From Acidobacteriota bacterium (GTDB taxonomy: Bacteria > Acidobacteriota > Blastocatellia > Pyrinomonadales > Pyrinomonadaceae): 43,967 bases of DNA. The stretch covers positions 1 to 43,967 of the forward strand of contig QHXQ01000073.1 in NCBI GenBank assembly GCA_003223935.1, written 5' to 3'. Of this stretch, positions 33,829 through 43,967 are shown in pieces. The notes beneath the pieces are model-generated. The model saw nothing but the letters and a program-made list of their open reading frames with translations, made no database searches and was not told the origin of the DNA. A program made the translations under genes and the position numbers. How positions within the stretch are numbered: the first letter of the stretch is position 1; every line of letters begins with the position of its first letter.

Positions 33829-34446
33829 TCAATCTTCATATTCATCCAACGTTGAAAACTTACCGCCTAAAGGCGGGGAAAAGTAAAGCTCAAAAGAAAT
33901 CTTTTTCCTTGTGTGATGGTCTACTTTGCTGCCGACGATGTTATATGTAATGCTGTAATCCAAGATGCCCTTTAATGGTTCGCTTGTTAGTGGCACGTCC
34001 TTTATGTACTGCAATCTATAGATGCCGTCTTGCCCCGCGTAAATATAGCCGCCGCGATTGATGAAAATCTGATCCATGCGATGAGATTCTATTGTTAGGT
34101 TAAGGCTATCCACATGATACTTGAGCAAGCGCGGTTGCAGGTTCTTAAAGTTGATCTGGAGTTGCGGATCGGCTAAATCACCGTGTTGATTTAATTCTCC
34201 GCTAAGTAATACAAACGCAAGCGATCCCGCCGACCGACCAACTTCATTTTCTATGTATTGATCATGCCAAGCTTTATAGAAAGCCATGAGCAAAAAGAGG
34301 AGAGCCAGCCACAGTGCTAGTTTTCTAGGCATGGGCTTGTCCCTCCAAACGAACCAAAGGGCAATGCTCGCCACCACGAGGCCACCCGTTGAATACCCAG
34401 CCCAGTTGTTTGCGACTGCCCAGAGAAAGGTTAGTATGTCGCTCAT
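33829..34446 (-). CDS. membrane-anchored protein of unknown function, AT-rich (205 aa)
   Basis: Two hydrophobic helices near the N-terminus (YSTGGLVVASIALWFVW and LALWLALLFLLMAFYKAW) and then about 140 residues rich in beta strands (LAFVLLSGELNQHGDLADPQLQINF, IYRLQYIKDVPLT, ISFELYFSPPLGG). Not recognised. Codon use is clearly more AT-rich than the surrounding genes, suggesting recent acquisition. On its 3' side lies minisatellite A, with a layout similar to the gene at 36627-37238. The ribosome-binding site is weak. Confidence 0.7.
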   Translation of the reverse strand: MSDILTFLWAVANNWAGYSTGGLVVASIALWFVWRDKPMPRKLALWLALLFLLMAFYKAWHDQYIENEVGRSAGSLAFVLLSGELNQHGDLADPQLQINFKNLQPRLLKYHVDSLNLTIESHRMDQIFINRGGYIYAGQDGIYRLQYIKDVPLTSEPLKGILDYSITYNIVGSKVDHHTRKKISFELYFSPPLGGKFSTLDEYED

Positions 34447-34486
34447 GTTGCGAGTCTATCCATTTGACCCTACTTAACTCAAGTAG

Positions 34487-34690
34487 AGAATCTCCAGCGA
34501 AGTCTGGAACTTCCACGTCGGCGGCTATCAGGTCGCCCACAAGTGGCTCAAAGACCGCAAAGGGCGCACGCTCACCTACGACGAACAGCGTCACTACCTG
34601 CGCACCATCGCCGCCCTCGCCGTAACCATCCGCCTGATGACAGAGATCGATCAGAAGATCGAGCGACGCGGCGGTTGGCCTCTGCAATAG
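34487..34690 (+). pseudogene. 3' remnant of a type ISP-like restriction-modification gene
   Basis: The frame ends at TAG 34688 and encodes SEVWNFHVGGYQVAHKWL, then KDRKGRTLTYDEQRHYLRTI and a final GGWPLQ. This C-terminal block (GGYQVxxKWLKDRKGR, HY, GGWP) is characteristic of large type ISP/adenine-specific methylase-nuclease proteins. Everything upstream is missing; the frame is open only from 34487 and has no start codon. It is a fragment of about 67 codons left by deletion. Confidence 0.78.
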
Positions 34691-34838
34691 TATCCGGCGG
34701 CAAGGTGAGCGGCGTTCTGTCTTGCCGGCCCGCCCATCTGATCAATAAATGGCGGAAACGTTTTGCGTGCGCCCGGCGTCTTAGCAGACAAAGCACTGCC
34801 TCGCGATAGTCAACGCTTCAGTCCGTCTGGGGGCAAAT

Positions 34839-36017
34839 ATGTTGAGTCGAACCGTCAGTGCACTCGCGTGCGTCTGTCTGCTTGCCACTAACGCAAACCT
34901 GAGCCGCGCGCAGACGCGCGCCCGCCGCGTCGAGCCTGCGCCGACGCTGACGCCGCAGGAGCAGACGCGCATCGAGGTGGACGAAGCAGAAGTGGTGCGC
35001 GTCCAGACCACGCTGGTCGCAATCCCTGTGAGCATAACGGATCGCGATGGGCGCTACATTCCTGATCTGGCAAAGGAAGATTTCCACATCTACGAGGACG
35101 GCGTTGAGCAAGAGGTCGCTTACTTCGCGGCAAGCGACAAACCTTTCACCGTCGTGCTCATGCTCGACACGAGCAGTTCCGTCTGGCGTAAGCTGGGACG
35201 GATTAAGACGGCCGCCAACGCCTTCGTCGATCAGTTGCGCCCCGAAGATCAAGTATCGGTCGTCTCGTTCGCGGGCGGTTTCACTGTCGAGTGCGAGCCG
35301 ACGAGCGACCGGCAGAAGATTCGTAAGGCGATCAACGACACAGGTCGCGGCCTGAGCACACACCTCTACGAAGCAATGGCCACAGTAATGACGAAGCATC
35401 TCAAGCGCATCAACGGGCGCAAGGCGGTCGTCCTCTTCACAGATGGCGTGGACGCACGCAGCAGCCATAAGACGACCTACGAGAACACAGTCCAGATGGC
35501 CGAAGAACTCGATGCGCTCATCTATTCAATCCGCTACGACACCTACGACCCCGCAAGCGACATCGGCAGGCCCAATTCGGGCGTGCGCCTGCCCGGCATA
35601 TTTGGCCGCCTGCCTCTGCCTGTGCCCATTGGCGGCTCAAGCGGCGGCGGTTCGAGTCGCGCCGAGTATGAACGCGGCAAGCATTACTTGCACGACCTCG
35701 CGGACGTGACCGGCGGGCGTTACTACGAAGCGAGCCGCGACCTGCGCGATCTGGATCAAGTCTTCAGTCACATTGCGGAAGAACTACGCCGACAATACAG
35801 CCTCGGCTACTATCCGAAGCAACAGGGCCGCGCAGGCGAGCGCCGCCACATCCGCGTCCGCGTCTCACGCCCAGACTTGGCCGTGCGCGCACGCGACAGC
35901 TACATCTACCAATCCGCGTCGAATACAAACACCACCGCGCGAGATCAAAAGCAGCAACAGACGCAGCCGCCCGCGCCTGTACTCAAGAAACCTCTAGTTG
36001 CCGCCGCACGACGTTAA
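34839..36017 (+). CDS. secreted VWFA-domain protein, Acidobacteria type
   Basis: 392 residues. Signal peptide (VSALACVCLLATNANLSRAQ), an N-terminal beta domain (VVRVQTTLVAIPVSITDRDGRYIPDLAKEDFHIYEDGVEQEVAYF) and a von Willebrand A domain from about 102 with MIDAS metal site DTSSS, later threonine and LFTDGVDARSS. The pattern is that of the VWFA-related acidobacterial domain family. After the VWFA fold comes a Gly/Ser-rich loop (GGSSGGGSS), then YSLGYYPKQQ and a Gln/Pro-rich tail. Role: metal-dependent binding of proteins at the cell surface or in the periplasm, target unknown. ATG 34839 directly follows GGGGGCAAAT. Confidence 0.9.
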   Translation: MLSRTVSALACVCLLATNANLSRAQTRARRVEPAPTLTPQEQTRIEVDEAEVVRVQTTLVAIPVSITDRDGRYIPDLAKEDFHIYEDGVEQEVAYFAASDKPFTVVLMLDTSSSVWRKLGRIKTAANAFVDQLRPEDQVSVVSFAGGFTVECEPTSDRQKIRKAINDTGRGLSTHLYEAMATVMTKHLKRINGRKAVVLFTDGVDARSSHKTTYENTVQMAEELDALIYSIRYDTYDPASDIGRPNSGVRLPGIFGRLPLPVPIGGSSGGGSSRAEYERGKHYLHDLADVTGGRYYEASRDLRDLDQVFSHIAEELRRQYSLGYYPKQQGRAGERRHIRVRVSRPDLAVRARDSYIYQSASNTNTTARDQKQQQTQPPAPVLKKPLVAAARR

Positions 36018-36151
36018 GAAGGCTCAAGCGGCGTACAATTTAACAAAAATGGCTGTGCCGATACGTTGAAGATGCGTGTCGGTGGCTTAAGGACGTGCGG
36101 CCTTGTTCATTATGACCGATAGGATCGTCCTGACTGGTGCGGAAGTATCTA

Positions 36152-36296
36152 TAGCGAATTGCAATTGAGTGTAGCTGGTGTCAGTACCGCCTGCGGTAGC
36201 GGGCGGGTCTTTATGTTGACGACCCGCTCGCTACCGCAGGCGGTACTGACTTGGCTGCCCTGCCGAAGCGGCTACATTCAATCGCAAACCGCTATA
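36152..36296 (-). mobile_element. MITE copy 2, inserted in minisatellite B
   Basis: Same 145-bp element as copy 1 with its ends in the opposite orientation, flanked by TA (36150-36151 and 36295-36296). Taking out 36152-36296 joins GTATCTA to TTACGGCTGCATTG and restores one exact 21-bp unit of the array. The two copies differ at only a few positions, apart from the orientation of the central loop. Confidence 0.88.
36180..36250. repeat. palindromic core element, copy 2 (inside MITE 2)
   Basis: 30-bp arms (36180-36209 and 36221-36250, one mismatch) and the 11-nt loop TTTATGTTGAC. On the plus strand, core and loop read the same way as in copy 1 although the MITE ends are reversed. Confidence 0.88.
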
Positions 36297-36626
36297 TTAC
36301 GGCTGCATTGTTAGCTCTGATGGCTGTAACAATGATTCTGACGGGTGTAGAAAACATTATTACGCCTGTATAGATCATTATTACAGGCGCATAGATCATT
36401 ATTACGAGCACATAGATAAATATTACGGGCTTGTAGATCATTACTACAGGCGCGTAGATCATTACTACGGGCGCGTAGATCATTGCTACGGGCGTGTAGA
36501 TCATTATGACGGGTGCGGGAATTGTGTTGACGATGGCGTAGTTCGTTACTACGGGCGCGTAGATTGTCCTGACGGGTGTGGGATTCCTTCTGACGAGTGC
36601 GCGCCTCGTCCTTATAGGCGCGTTGA

Positions 36627-37238
36627 TTACTTTGGTTTAGCCTCTGCCGCGCTAAGGGCTTCGCCGCAGACCCAATCCCATTGCCATGCGCGCCACGACG
36701 GGTCGGCGTTGCCAATATCACTCTCTTGCCAGAAGTCAGCTTCAAAGAGTATCAGCTTCCCCCGAGAACGTCTGACGACGAGCGAGAAATCGTTCTGGTT
36801 TTCTTCGCCCGGCGCATACCTGCCGAGCAGTCGATCAGTATCTTGCTGCATCAACGCTGGCGCTACACGCATGTTCAGAGGCTCGAGCGGCCGCACAGTT
36901 TCGTTCGGCGGCAACTCATAGGAATTATTAAGCGACCATGCGCTTAGACTTACGCGACTGATCTTCACCGTGCTATTGCCGACATTATGAATCTCGACCT
37001 TGAAGTCGGCTTCGCACGTGTCCTTAGAGTGGGGGGCCCACGTCAGGTTCCCATTCAAGTCAAACGCGGTTATGCGCGAAGCTTTCCGATTTTCTCTGTA
37101 GAGATATATTGTCCAGCCAGCCGCTATAACGATAGCTACGATCTCAAGTAGCACTTTGAATCTTTCAGCCCACTTCCAATGCCACAAGCACTTCCATAGC
37201 GCTTTGATTTTTTCAAGCATCTTCCGCAAGTCAATCAT
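36627..37238 (-). CDS. membrane-anchored protein with beta-sandwich-like domain (203 aa)
   Basis: A positively charged, Trp-rich N-terminus is followed by one transmembrane helix (VLLEIVAIVIAAGWTIYLY) and a domain rich in beta strands (DFKVEIHNVGNSTVKISRVSLSAW, NDFSLVVRRSRGKLILFEADFW). The arrangement (a single helix with a xVxVxNxGxxxVxV strand pattern) suggests an immunoglobulin-like extracytoplasmic or juxtamembrane domain; the family is not recognised. Start at 37238 with a strong GGGAGGAG site. Minisatellite B begins at its stop codon. Confidence 0.75.
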   Translation of the reverse strand: MIDLRKMLEKIKALWKCLWHWKWAERFKVLLEIVAIVIAAGWTIYLYRENRKASRITAFDLNGNLTWAPHSKDTCEADFKVEIHNVGNSTVKISRVSLSAWSLNNSYELPPNETVRPLEPLNMRVAPALMQQDTDRLLGRYAPGEENQNDFSLVVRRSRGKLILFEADFWQESDIGNADPSWRAWQWDWVCGEALSAAEAKPK

Positions 37239-37375
37239 GTGCTCCTCCCATAGTGCAGCTACGAGTGCCCTTGGTGAATTGACCCGGATTAAGTTGGGGC
37301 GCAGTTTATCACACTTGTTCCTAGCGCCATTTGTCTCTGCATCACGGCTTCGTGCCTTCTGTCCGGCGCATTGTG

Positions 37376-37381
37376 TATAAT
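37376..37381 (+). promoter_or_regulatory. -10 element of carB
   Basis: TATAAT exactly, 43 bp before ATG 37424. A recognisable -35 is lacking. Leader about 35 nt. Confidence 0.5.
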
Positions 37382-37423
37382 CGCGCGACCGAACAAATTG
37401 TTATTCACTAACGCAAAAATCTA

Positions 37424-40678
<3,255 letters not shown>

Positions 40679-40720
40679 ACTTTGGACATGGAACTTTGGA
40701 CTTTTCACGGAGGTTCACAA

Positions 40721-41131
40721 GTGGACATCAACTCCTCGCAGACGATCAGGCAGATTCTCGATGAGTGCAAGACCATCGCCGTCGTTGGGCTGTCGTCGAA
40801 CCCGATGCGGCCGTCAAATGGCGTGGCGCGTTACATGCAGCGCGCGGGCTATCGCGTGATTCCGGTCAACCCGAACGAGACGGTCGTGCTTGAAGAGAAG
40901 GCTTATCCGGCGCTCGCGGACGTGCCGTTGCAGGTTGATCTGGTTGACGTGTTTCGCCGTTCCGATCATGCGGGTGCGGCCGTTGATGAAGCGATCCGCG
41001 TGGGCGCTCGTGCGGTCTGGCTGCAAGAGGGCGTGATCGACAAGGCGGCAGCACAACGCGCGCTCGATGCCGGCCTGCTCGTCGTCATGGATCGCTGCTG
41101 GTTGAAAGAGCACGCGCGCCTGCGGCGTTGA
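40721..41131 (+). CDS. CoA-binding domain protein (YccU type)
   Basis: 136 residues, a stand-alone CoA-binding Rossmann domain: CKTIAVVGLSSNPMRPSNGVARYMQRAGYRVIPVNPNE, EKAYPALADVP, DVFRRSDHAGAAVDEAIRVGARAVWLQEGVID. The fold is shared with succinyl-CoA synthetase alpha subunits. In this small family the CoA-bound role is unclear. Start GTG 40721 has CGGAGG at ideal spacing; the TTG at 40682 would only read the repeat. Confidence 0.9.
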   Translation: MDINSSQTIRQILDECKTIAVVGLSSNPMRPSNGVARYMQRAGYRVIPVNPNETVVLEEKAYPALADVPLQVDLVDVFRRSDHAGAAVDEAIRVGARAVWLQEGVIDKAAAQRALDAGLLVVMDRCWLKEHARLRR

Positions 41132-41260
41132 GCGCGGCTTGAACTTAACGCGCGGCATTCGCCAGTCGCTTGCGCCGTTAAAATTGGAACAGAGCCGCGT
41201 GGGCGCGCGTCTAAGCACGCGAAGTCTCGGCTTTAACGCCCGCGCGAAAGGAGTCGTTCC

Positions 41261-41968
41261 ATGATCACACGCACACGTCTCGCCGTCGCTTTGCTTACCT
41301 TCATCGTCGGTCTCGCCGGTGTCTGGCTCACCGATCTCGGTTCGCAACTAACCGGCGCAGTGATTGACCGGCTCATGCCAACGCCCACGCTCGACGCGCC
41401 CGCAGATGTCGCGCTGTCGGACTCGACCGCAGATACATATGCTGTTTACAGCGCAGTGCTCAATACCATGTTTGTACGCGACGGCGCGCGGCTCCTTGTA
41501 ATTGAGCGACAGATAAACGGCGGCTGTCCAGCTTGTGAAGATCCGACAATCGCGCAGCAGATGGGTCAGAGCGAGCCTTTCATTCCTACAGTCCAGAAAG
41601 CAATGCAGGCTGCACAGCCGGACACGCTCAATGATTATTTGGCACAGACCAAACACGAGCAGCAACTGAAATGGCTTTTTGATCTCAAAGGCAGGTACGT
41701 GCTCGTTGAGGCCAGTGAACTGAACAAACTAGGCTCGCGCGAATTTACAGGTTTAGGCGATTTTTGGCGCAACTTCTATGCACGCTATCCCGCCGCGCAC
41801 GGCTTAATCAGTTTCTCAAACGTCGGCTTCAATCAAGCGCACACGCAAGCCTTCGTTTACGTGGTGAACACTTGCGGCGGTCTGTGCGGCTCAGGTAGAT
41901 ACGTCTTGCTCGAAAAGCGGGCCGGCGCTTGGGAGATCATTGATCAGATGGGGCTGTGGGTTTCATGA
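41261..41968 (+). CDS. membrane-anchored or secreted protein of unknown function
   Basis: 235 residues. The N-terminus (LAVALLTFIVGLAGVWLT) is an uncleaved anchor or signal peptide. The body has no enzyme motif. Cysteines occur in pairs: GCPAC at about 88-91 and CGGLCG near the C-terminus (FVYVVNTCGGLCGSGRYVLLEKRAGAWEII), suggesting disulfides. The C-terminal half (YPAAHGLISFSNVGFNQAHTQAFVYV) resembles a recurrent acidobacterial protein type of unknown role. GAAAGGAG precedes ATG 41261. Confidence 0.75.
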   Translation: MITRTRLAVALLTFIVGLAGVWLTDLGSQLTGAVIDRLMPTPTLDAPADVALSDSTADTYAVYSAVLNTMFVRDGARLLVIERQINGGCPACEDPTIAQQMGQSEPFIPTVQKAMQAAQPDTLNDYLAQTKHEQQLKWLFDLKGRYVLVEASELNKLGSREFTGLGDFWRNFYARYPAAHGLISFSNVGFNQAHTQAFVYVVNTCGGLCGSGRYVLLEKRAGAWEIIDQMGLWVS

Positions 41969-42013
41969 GCGGTCGTGTCGCCGCTCAACGCATGAGTGCT
42001 CAGTGAGAGATTG

Positions 42014-42517
42014 ATGGCAGTACAGATCAACGCGGTGGTCATCACTGTGAGCGATGCGTGCGCGGCGGGCGAGCGCGATGATGCGTCGGGCGCGGCGCTC
42101 GTTGAGTTATTGGCAGAGGCAGGCGCGAAGATCGTTGCGCGTGAAGTCGTGAACGATGATCTTGCGCCGTTGACTCATCTGCTGCGCGCTTACGCCGAAC
42201 GCGCGGACGTGAACTTGATCGTGACGACGGGCGGGACGGGCCTCAGCCCCCGCGACAACACGCCCGAAGCGACGCGCGCAGTGATCGAACGAGAAGCGCC
42301 CGGCTTTGCCGAAGCGATGCGCGCGGAGACTTTGCGCCAGACGCCGACGGCGATGCTTTCGCGTGGGCTGTGCGGCGTGCGCGCAGGCACGTTGATTATT
42401 AATCTGCCGGGTGCGCCAAAGGCCGTGCGCGAATGCTTCGCCGTCATCCGCCCCGTCATCGGTCACGCCATCACGCTGCTCGTCGGGCACACGCACGAAG
42501 AGGCCAAACAAGCCTGA
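42014..42517 (+). CDS. molybdenum cofactor biosynthesis protein (MogA/MoaB family)
   Basis: 167 residues. Binds molybdopterin and adenylates it before molybdenum insertion. Motifs: VVITVSDACAAGERDDASG at the start, LIVTTGGTGLSPRDNTPEAT (molybdopterin-binding loop) and IINLPGAPKAVRECFAVI. Length fits MogA/MoaB rather than MoeA. ATG 42014 is chosen over GTG 41996. MogA and MoaB cannot be told apart here, so I give no symbol. Confidence 0.92.
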   Translation: MAVQINAVVITVSDACAAGERDDASGAALVELLAEAGAKIVAREVVNDDLAPLTHLLRAYAERADVNLIVTTGGTGLSPRDNTPEATRAVIEREAPGFAEAMRAETLRQTPTAMLSRGLCGVRAGTLIINLPGAPKAVRECFAVIRPVIGHAITLLVGHTHEEAKQA

Positions 42518-42613
42518 GTTTCATACTCAGATTGACACGACTGAAAGCGCATGCTTATATTGCGCTTGTTAGTTGATCCCGACCGTGTCGCAAATACCGC
42601 ACCAACGAAACAC

Positions 42614-43060
42614 ATGCTGAGCCTGTTGCTCCAAGCACTACCGACCAATGCCGCGCCGGTCGCCGCGTCAAACGCCAATGGCGCGGGCAGTCCTTTGACG
42701 GCCTACTGGCCCGTCATGATCTTTTTCGTCTTTGCGATCATCTTCCCTGTGCTGCCGATTGTCTTGGGCCGGCTGCTTCGGCCCAACATCTATCAGAAAG
42801 AGAAGATGCGCCCCTACGAGTGCGGCATAGACCCTGAGACCGAAGCGCACGACCGTTTCACCGTGCGCTACTACATCGTCGCGATGCTATTCTTGATCTT
42901 CGACGTGGAGACGATCTTTCTGCTCCCTTGGGCCATCATCTTCATGGGCGACGATTTCACGTTCACCAAATTCGCGCTCCTTGAGATGTTCGTCTTCCTC
43001 GGCATCCTCGTCCTCGGCTACTACTACGCTTGGCGCAAAGGCGCTTTAGAGTGGGCCTGA
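42614..43060 (+). CDS. nuoA: NADH-quinone oxidoreductase subunit A (NuoA)
   Basis: Small membrane subunit of complex I. Three transmembrane helices (WPVMIFFVFAIIFPVLPIVL, VRYYIVAMLFLIFDVETIFLLPWA, LLEMFVFLGILVLGYYYAW) and the conserved loop KEKMRPYECGIDPETEAHDRFTVRYY, with DVETIFL acidic residues in the second helix. Start: ATG 42614 gives a normal N-terminus; ATG 42551 would add 21 residues. It leads directly into nuoB, so the complex I operon probably begins here and continues beyond, though the next gene shown is on the other strand. Confidence 0.92.
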   Translation: MLSLLLQALPTNAAPVAASNANGAGSPLTAYWPVMIFFVFAIIFPVLPIVLGRLLRPNIYQKEKMRPYECGIDPETEAHDRFTVRYYIVAMLFLIFDVETIFLLPWAIIFMGDDFTFTKFALLEMFVFLGILVLGYYYAWRKGALEWA

Positions 43061-43064
43061 ACAT

Positions 43065-43131
43065 AGTTTTCGGTCTTCAATTTCGCACTGACCACTGAAA
43101 ACCGAAAACCGAAAACTGAAAACTGAAAACT
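43065..43131. repeat. inverted heptamer array between nuoA and nuoB
   Basis: Units CTGAAAA, CCGAAAA, CCGAAAA, CTGAAAA, CTGAAAA at 43095-43129, preceded by an inverted imperfect counterpart (AGTTTTCGGTCTTCAATTTC). The array ends 6 bp before the nuoB ATG and leaves no Shine-Dalgarno for it. Confidence 0.85.
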
Positions 43132-43136
43132 AACTT

Positions 43137-43707
43137 ATGGCGGAACATCAAGAAGGAATAGTCCTGACGACGGTTGATGCGCTCTTTAATGCGCTGCGCA
43201 AAAATGTGGCTGCGCCGGTGATGGAGGCGAAGCCGGTGAAGGATGCGATCAACTGGGCGCGTAAGTCTGCGCTGTGGCCGATGACGTTTGGCTTGGCGTG
43301 CTGCGCGATTGAGATGATCGCGACGGGCGCGGGGCGCTTCGACATAGATCGCTTCGGTGCAGGCGTGTTCCGCCCAAGCCCACGCCAGAGCGATCTGATC
43401 ATCGTTGCGGGCACGGTCACGTTGAAGATGGGGCCGGTGATCCGGCGCATCTACGATCAGATGCCGGAGCCGAAGTGGGTGATTGCGATGGGCGCGTGCG
43501 CTTCGACCGGCGGGCCGTTCGATTCCTACTCGACGATGCAGGGCGTGGATCGCACGATCCCCGTGGACGTCTATATTCCCGGTTGCCCGCCGCGCCCCGA
43601 AGCGCGGCTCAGTCCATCGCCTGCGCCAACTCGAAGGCGAAGACGAACTGCAAGCGGTCTCGCCGCTCGACCGCGAAGCCGAAGAGGTGATCGCGGCGAA
43701 TAGTTAA
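43137..43707 (+). CDS. nuoB: NADH-quinone oxidoreductase subunit B (NuoB), with 1-nt frameshift near the end
   Basis: Carries the N2 iron-sulfur cluster of complex I. Ligands are all present: Cys55-Cys56 ([10 protein letters not shown]), Cys121 (MGACASTGG) and Cys150 ([11 protein letters not shown]). After PRPEARL the frame continues as a nonsense Arg/Ser-rich tail to a stop at 43703. Dropping one G at about 43612 in CTCAGTCCATCG restores the expected ending [16 protein letters not shown] and so on to IAANS with a TAA at 43705-43707. The coordinates given span the corrected gene. It may be a sequencing error or a real mutation. Confidence 0.88.
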
Positions 43708-43738
43708 GAGCAGTAACGAGTGACAAGCTGGAAAAGCA

Positions 43739-43766
43739 AAAGGCCGGAGCTTTGACTCCGGCCTTT
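43739..43766. terminator. hairpin terminator between nuoB and the minus-strand gene
   Basis: AAAGGCCGGAG / CTCCGGCCTTT arms with a 6-nt loop; terminal A and T runs make it bidirectional. It separates convergent genes, and implies that nuoB is not followed by nuoC in this operon. Confidence 0.85.
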
Positions 43767-43791
43767 CTGCTTGCTCGGCACTCGTCCTTTG

Positions 43792-43967
43792 TCACTGCTT
43801 TTTCAGCAGCGTCCATTCCCACTTCTCGCCTTCTTGGTTGCTGCCCGTGCCCTTCATCAAATCATCATCAAGCGTGCCCTCCCAAACCGAGTAAGAGTTG
43901 CCGAGGACGATGCGAATGTGATTGCCGGCCTGCTTCCAAGTACCTTTGGTGGCGAACACTGTTTGCT
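43792..43967 (-). CDS. C-terminal part of a hypothetical protein (cut by the window end)
   Basis: Minus-strand frame entering from the right edge and ending at TGA 43792-43794. The last 57 residues read TVFATKGTWKQAGNHIRIVL, YSVWEGTLDDDLMKGTGSNQ and EGEKWEWTLLKKQ: short beta strands with GTW and W-W patterns. This type of ending occurs in small secreted beta-barrel-like proteins, but the family is not recognised. Confidence 0.65.
   Translation of the reverse strand, partial: QTVFATKGTWKQAGNHIRIVLGNSYSVWEGTLDDDLMKGTGSNQEGEKWEWTLLKKQ

Larger units (their letters stand above)
36107..36625. repeat. minisatellite B, 21-bp period, about 17-18 units
   Basis: Units such as ATCATTACTACGGGCGCGTAG repeat every 21 bp from 36311 to 36625 (15 units). 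The units just upstream of the MITE (36107-36151) continue the pattern. The central units 36437-36499 are nearly identical while the edges are diverged, the usual picture of an array growing from the middle. It ends exactly at the stop codon of the minus-strand gene 36627-37238. Confidence 0.88.
36018..36626. other. gene-free interval: minisatellite B with MITE copy 2
   Basis: 609 bp with no supported gene. Almost all of it is a 21-bp minisatellite (36107-36151 and 36297-36625) interrupted by a MITE. Open frames through it on the minus strand (repeating MIYAPVV in one frame, RARSNDL in another) reflect only the 21-bp period. A TACAAT-like sequence just after the VWFA gene (36038) is a weak promoter candidate. 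Confidence 0.7.

Noticed and set aside
33435..36625. Minisatellites A and B as CRISPR arrays
   Set aside because: The 21-bp units are contiguous, diverged and without unique spacers; no cas genes are present.
36311..36745. Open frame of 144 codons on the minus strand with RARSNDL-type 7-residue repeats
   Set aside because: It is produced by the 21-bp minisatellite, overlaps the real gene at 36627-37238 in another frame and has no ribosome-binding site. A second frame through the same array is also open.

Overview
The window looks like a chromosomal segment of an Acidobacteriota bacterium, most likely class Blastocatellia (subdivision 4). The inference rests on a secreted VWFA protein of the Acidobacteria-type family (34.8 kb), a large radical SAM protein resembling bacterial and archaeal membrane-spanning-lipid synthases (7.3 kb), several secreted helical proteins of a kind I associate with this group, and a GC-rich background. 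No database search was possible, so the class is an inference.

Layout. 0-6.9 kb: a compact histidine operon hisG-D-C-B-H-F-IE-N with no hisA between hisH and hisF. 7.0-9.4 kb: a radical SAM gene behind a near-perfect sigma-54 promoter with an upstream palindrome, closed by a strong hairpin. 9.5-13.6 kb: a small unknown protein, SurE, Pcm, a NUDIX protein, a DedA-family membrane protein and a Crp/Fnr regulator. 13.7-14.5 kb: tRNA-Pro(CGG), an HNH nuclease gene split by a small palindromic transposon-like element (MITE), and a tRNA 3'-end fragment. 14.5-18.9 kb (minus strand): a five-gene operon with an NtrB-like kinase, an NtrC-like sigma-54 activator, a DsbD-N-like lipoprotein and two small envelope proteins. 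19.3-28.5 kb: a transpeptidase-only PBP, two tandem paralogous secreted proteins, RNase III, signal peptidase I, a YihY-family membrane protein, a secreted M20-type peptidase and a receiver-like protein. 28.7-33.4 kb: a zinc-ribbon membrane peptide, a fused MDR/Gfo-Idh-MocA oxidoreductase, a secreted protein, a DnaC/IstB-like ATPase and an HXXEE membrane protein. 33.4-37.3 kb: an accessory-looking stretch with two 21-bp minisatellites, two unrelated membrane-anchored proteins of about 200 residues, a remnant of a restriction-modification gene, the VWFA gene and a second MITE copy. 37.4-44 kb: carB, a CoA-binding protein, an unknown envelope protein, a MogA/MoaB protein, nuoA and nuoB (apparent 1-nt frameshift near its end), then the tail of a minus-strand gene.

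Most notable signals. (1) The sigma-54 promoter and candidate enhancer upstream of the putative lipid synthase, with an NtrBC-type pair encoded nearby, suggest regulated synthesis of membrane-spanning lipids. (2) At least nine gene borders carry tandem or inverted arrays of 7-bp units. The unit differs from locus to locus but the period is always 7, and arrays often supply the stop codon and last residues of the neighbouring protein (HisD, NUDIX, kinase, CarB, RNase III). (3) Two MITE copies can each be removed on paper with exactly one TA left: one removal restores the HNH reading frame, the other restores the 21-bp period of a minisatellite. Their palindromic core also occurs alone between two convergent genes and points the opposite way relative to the ends in the two copies.
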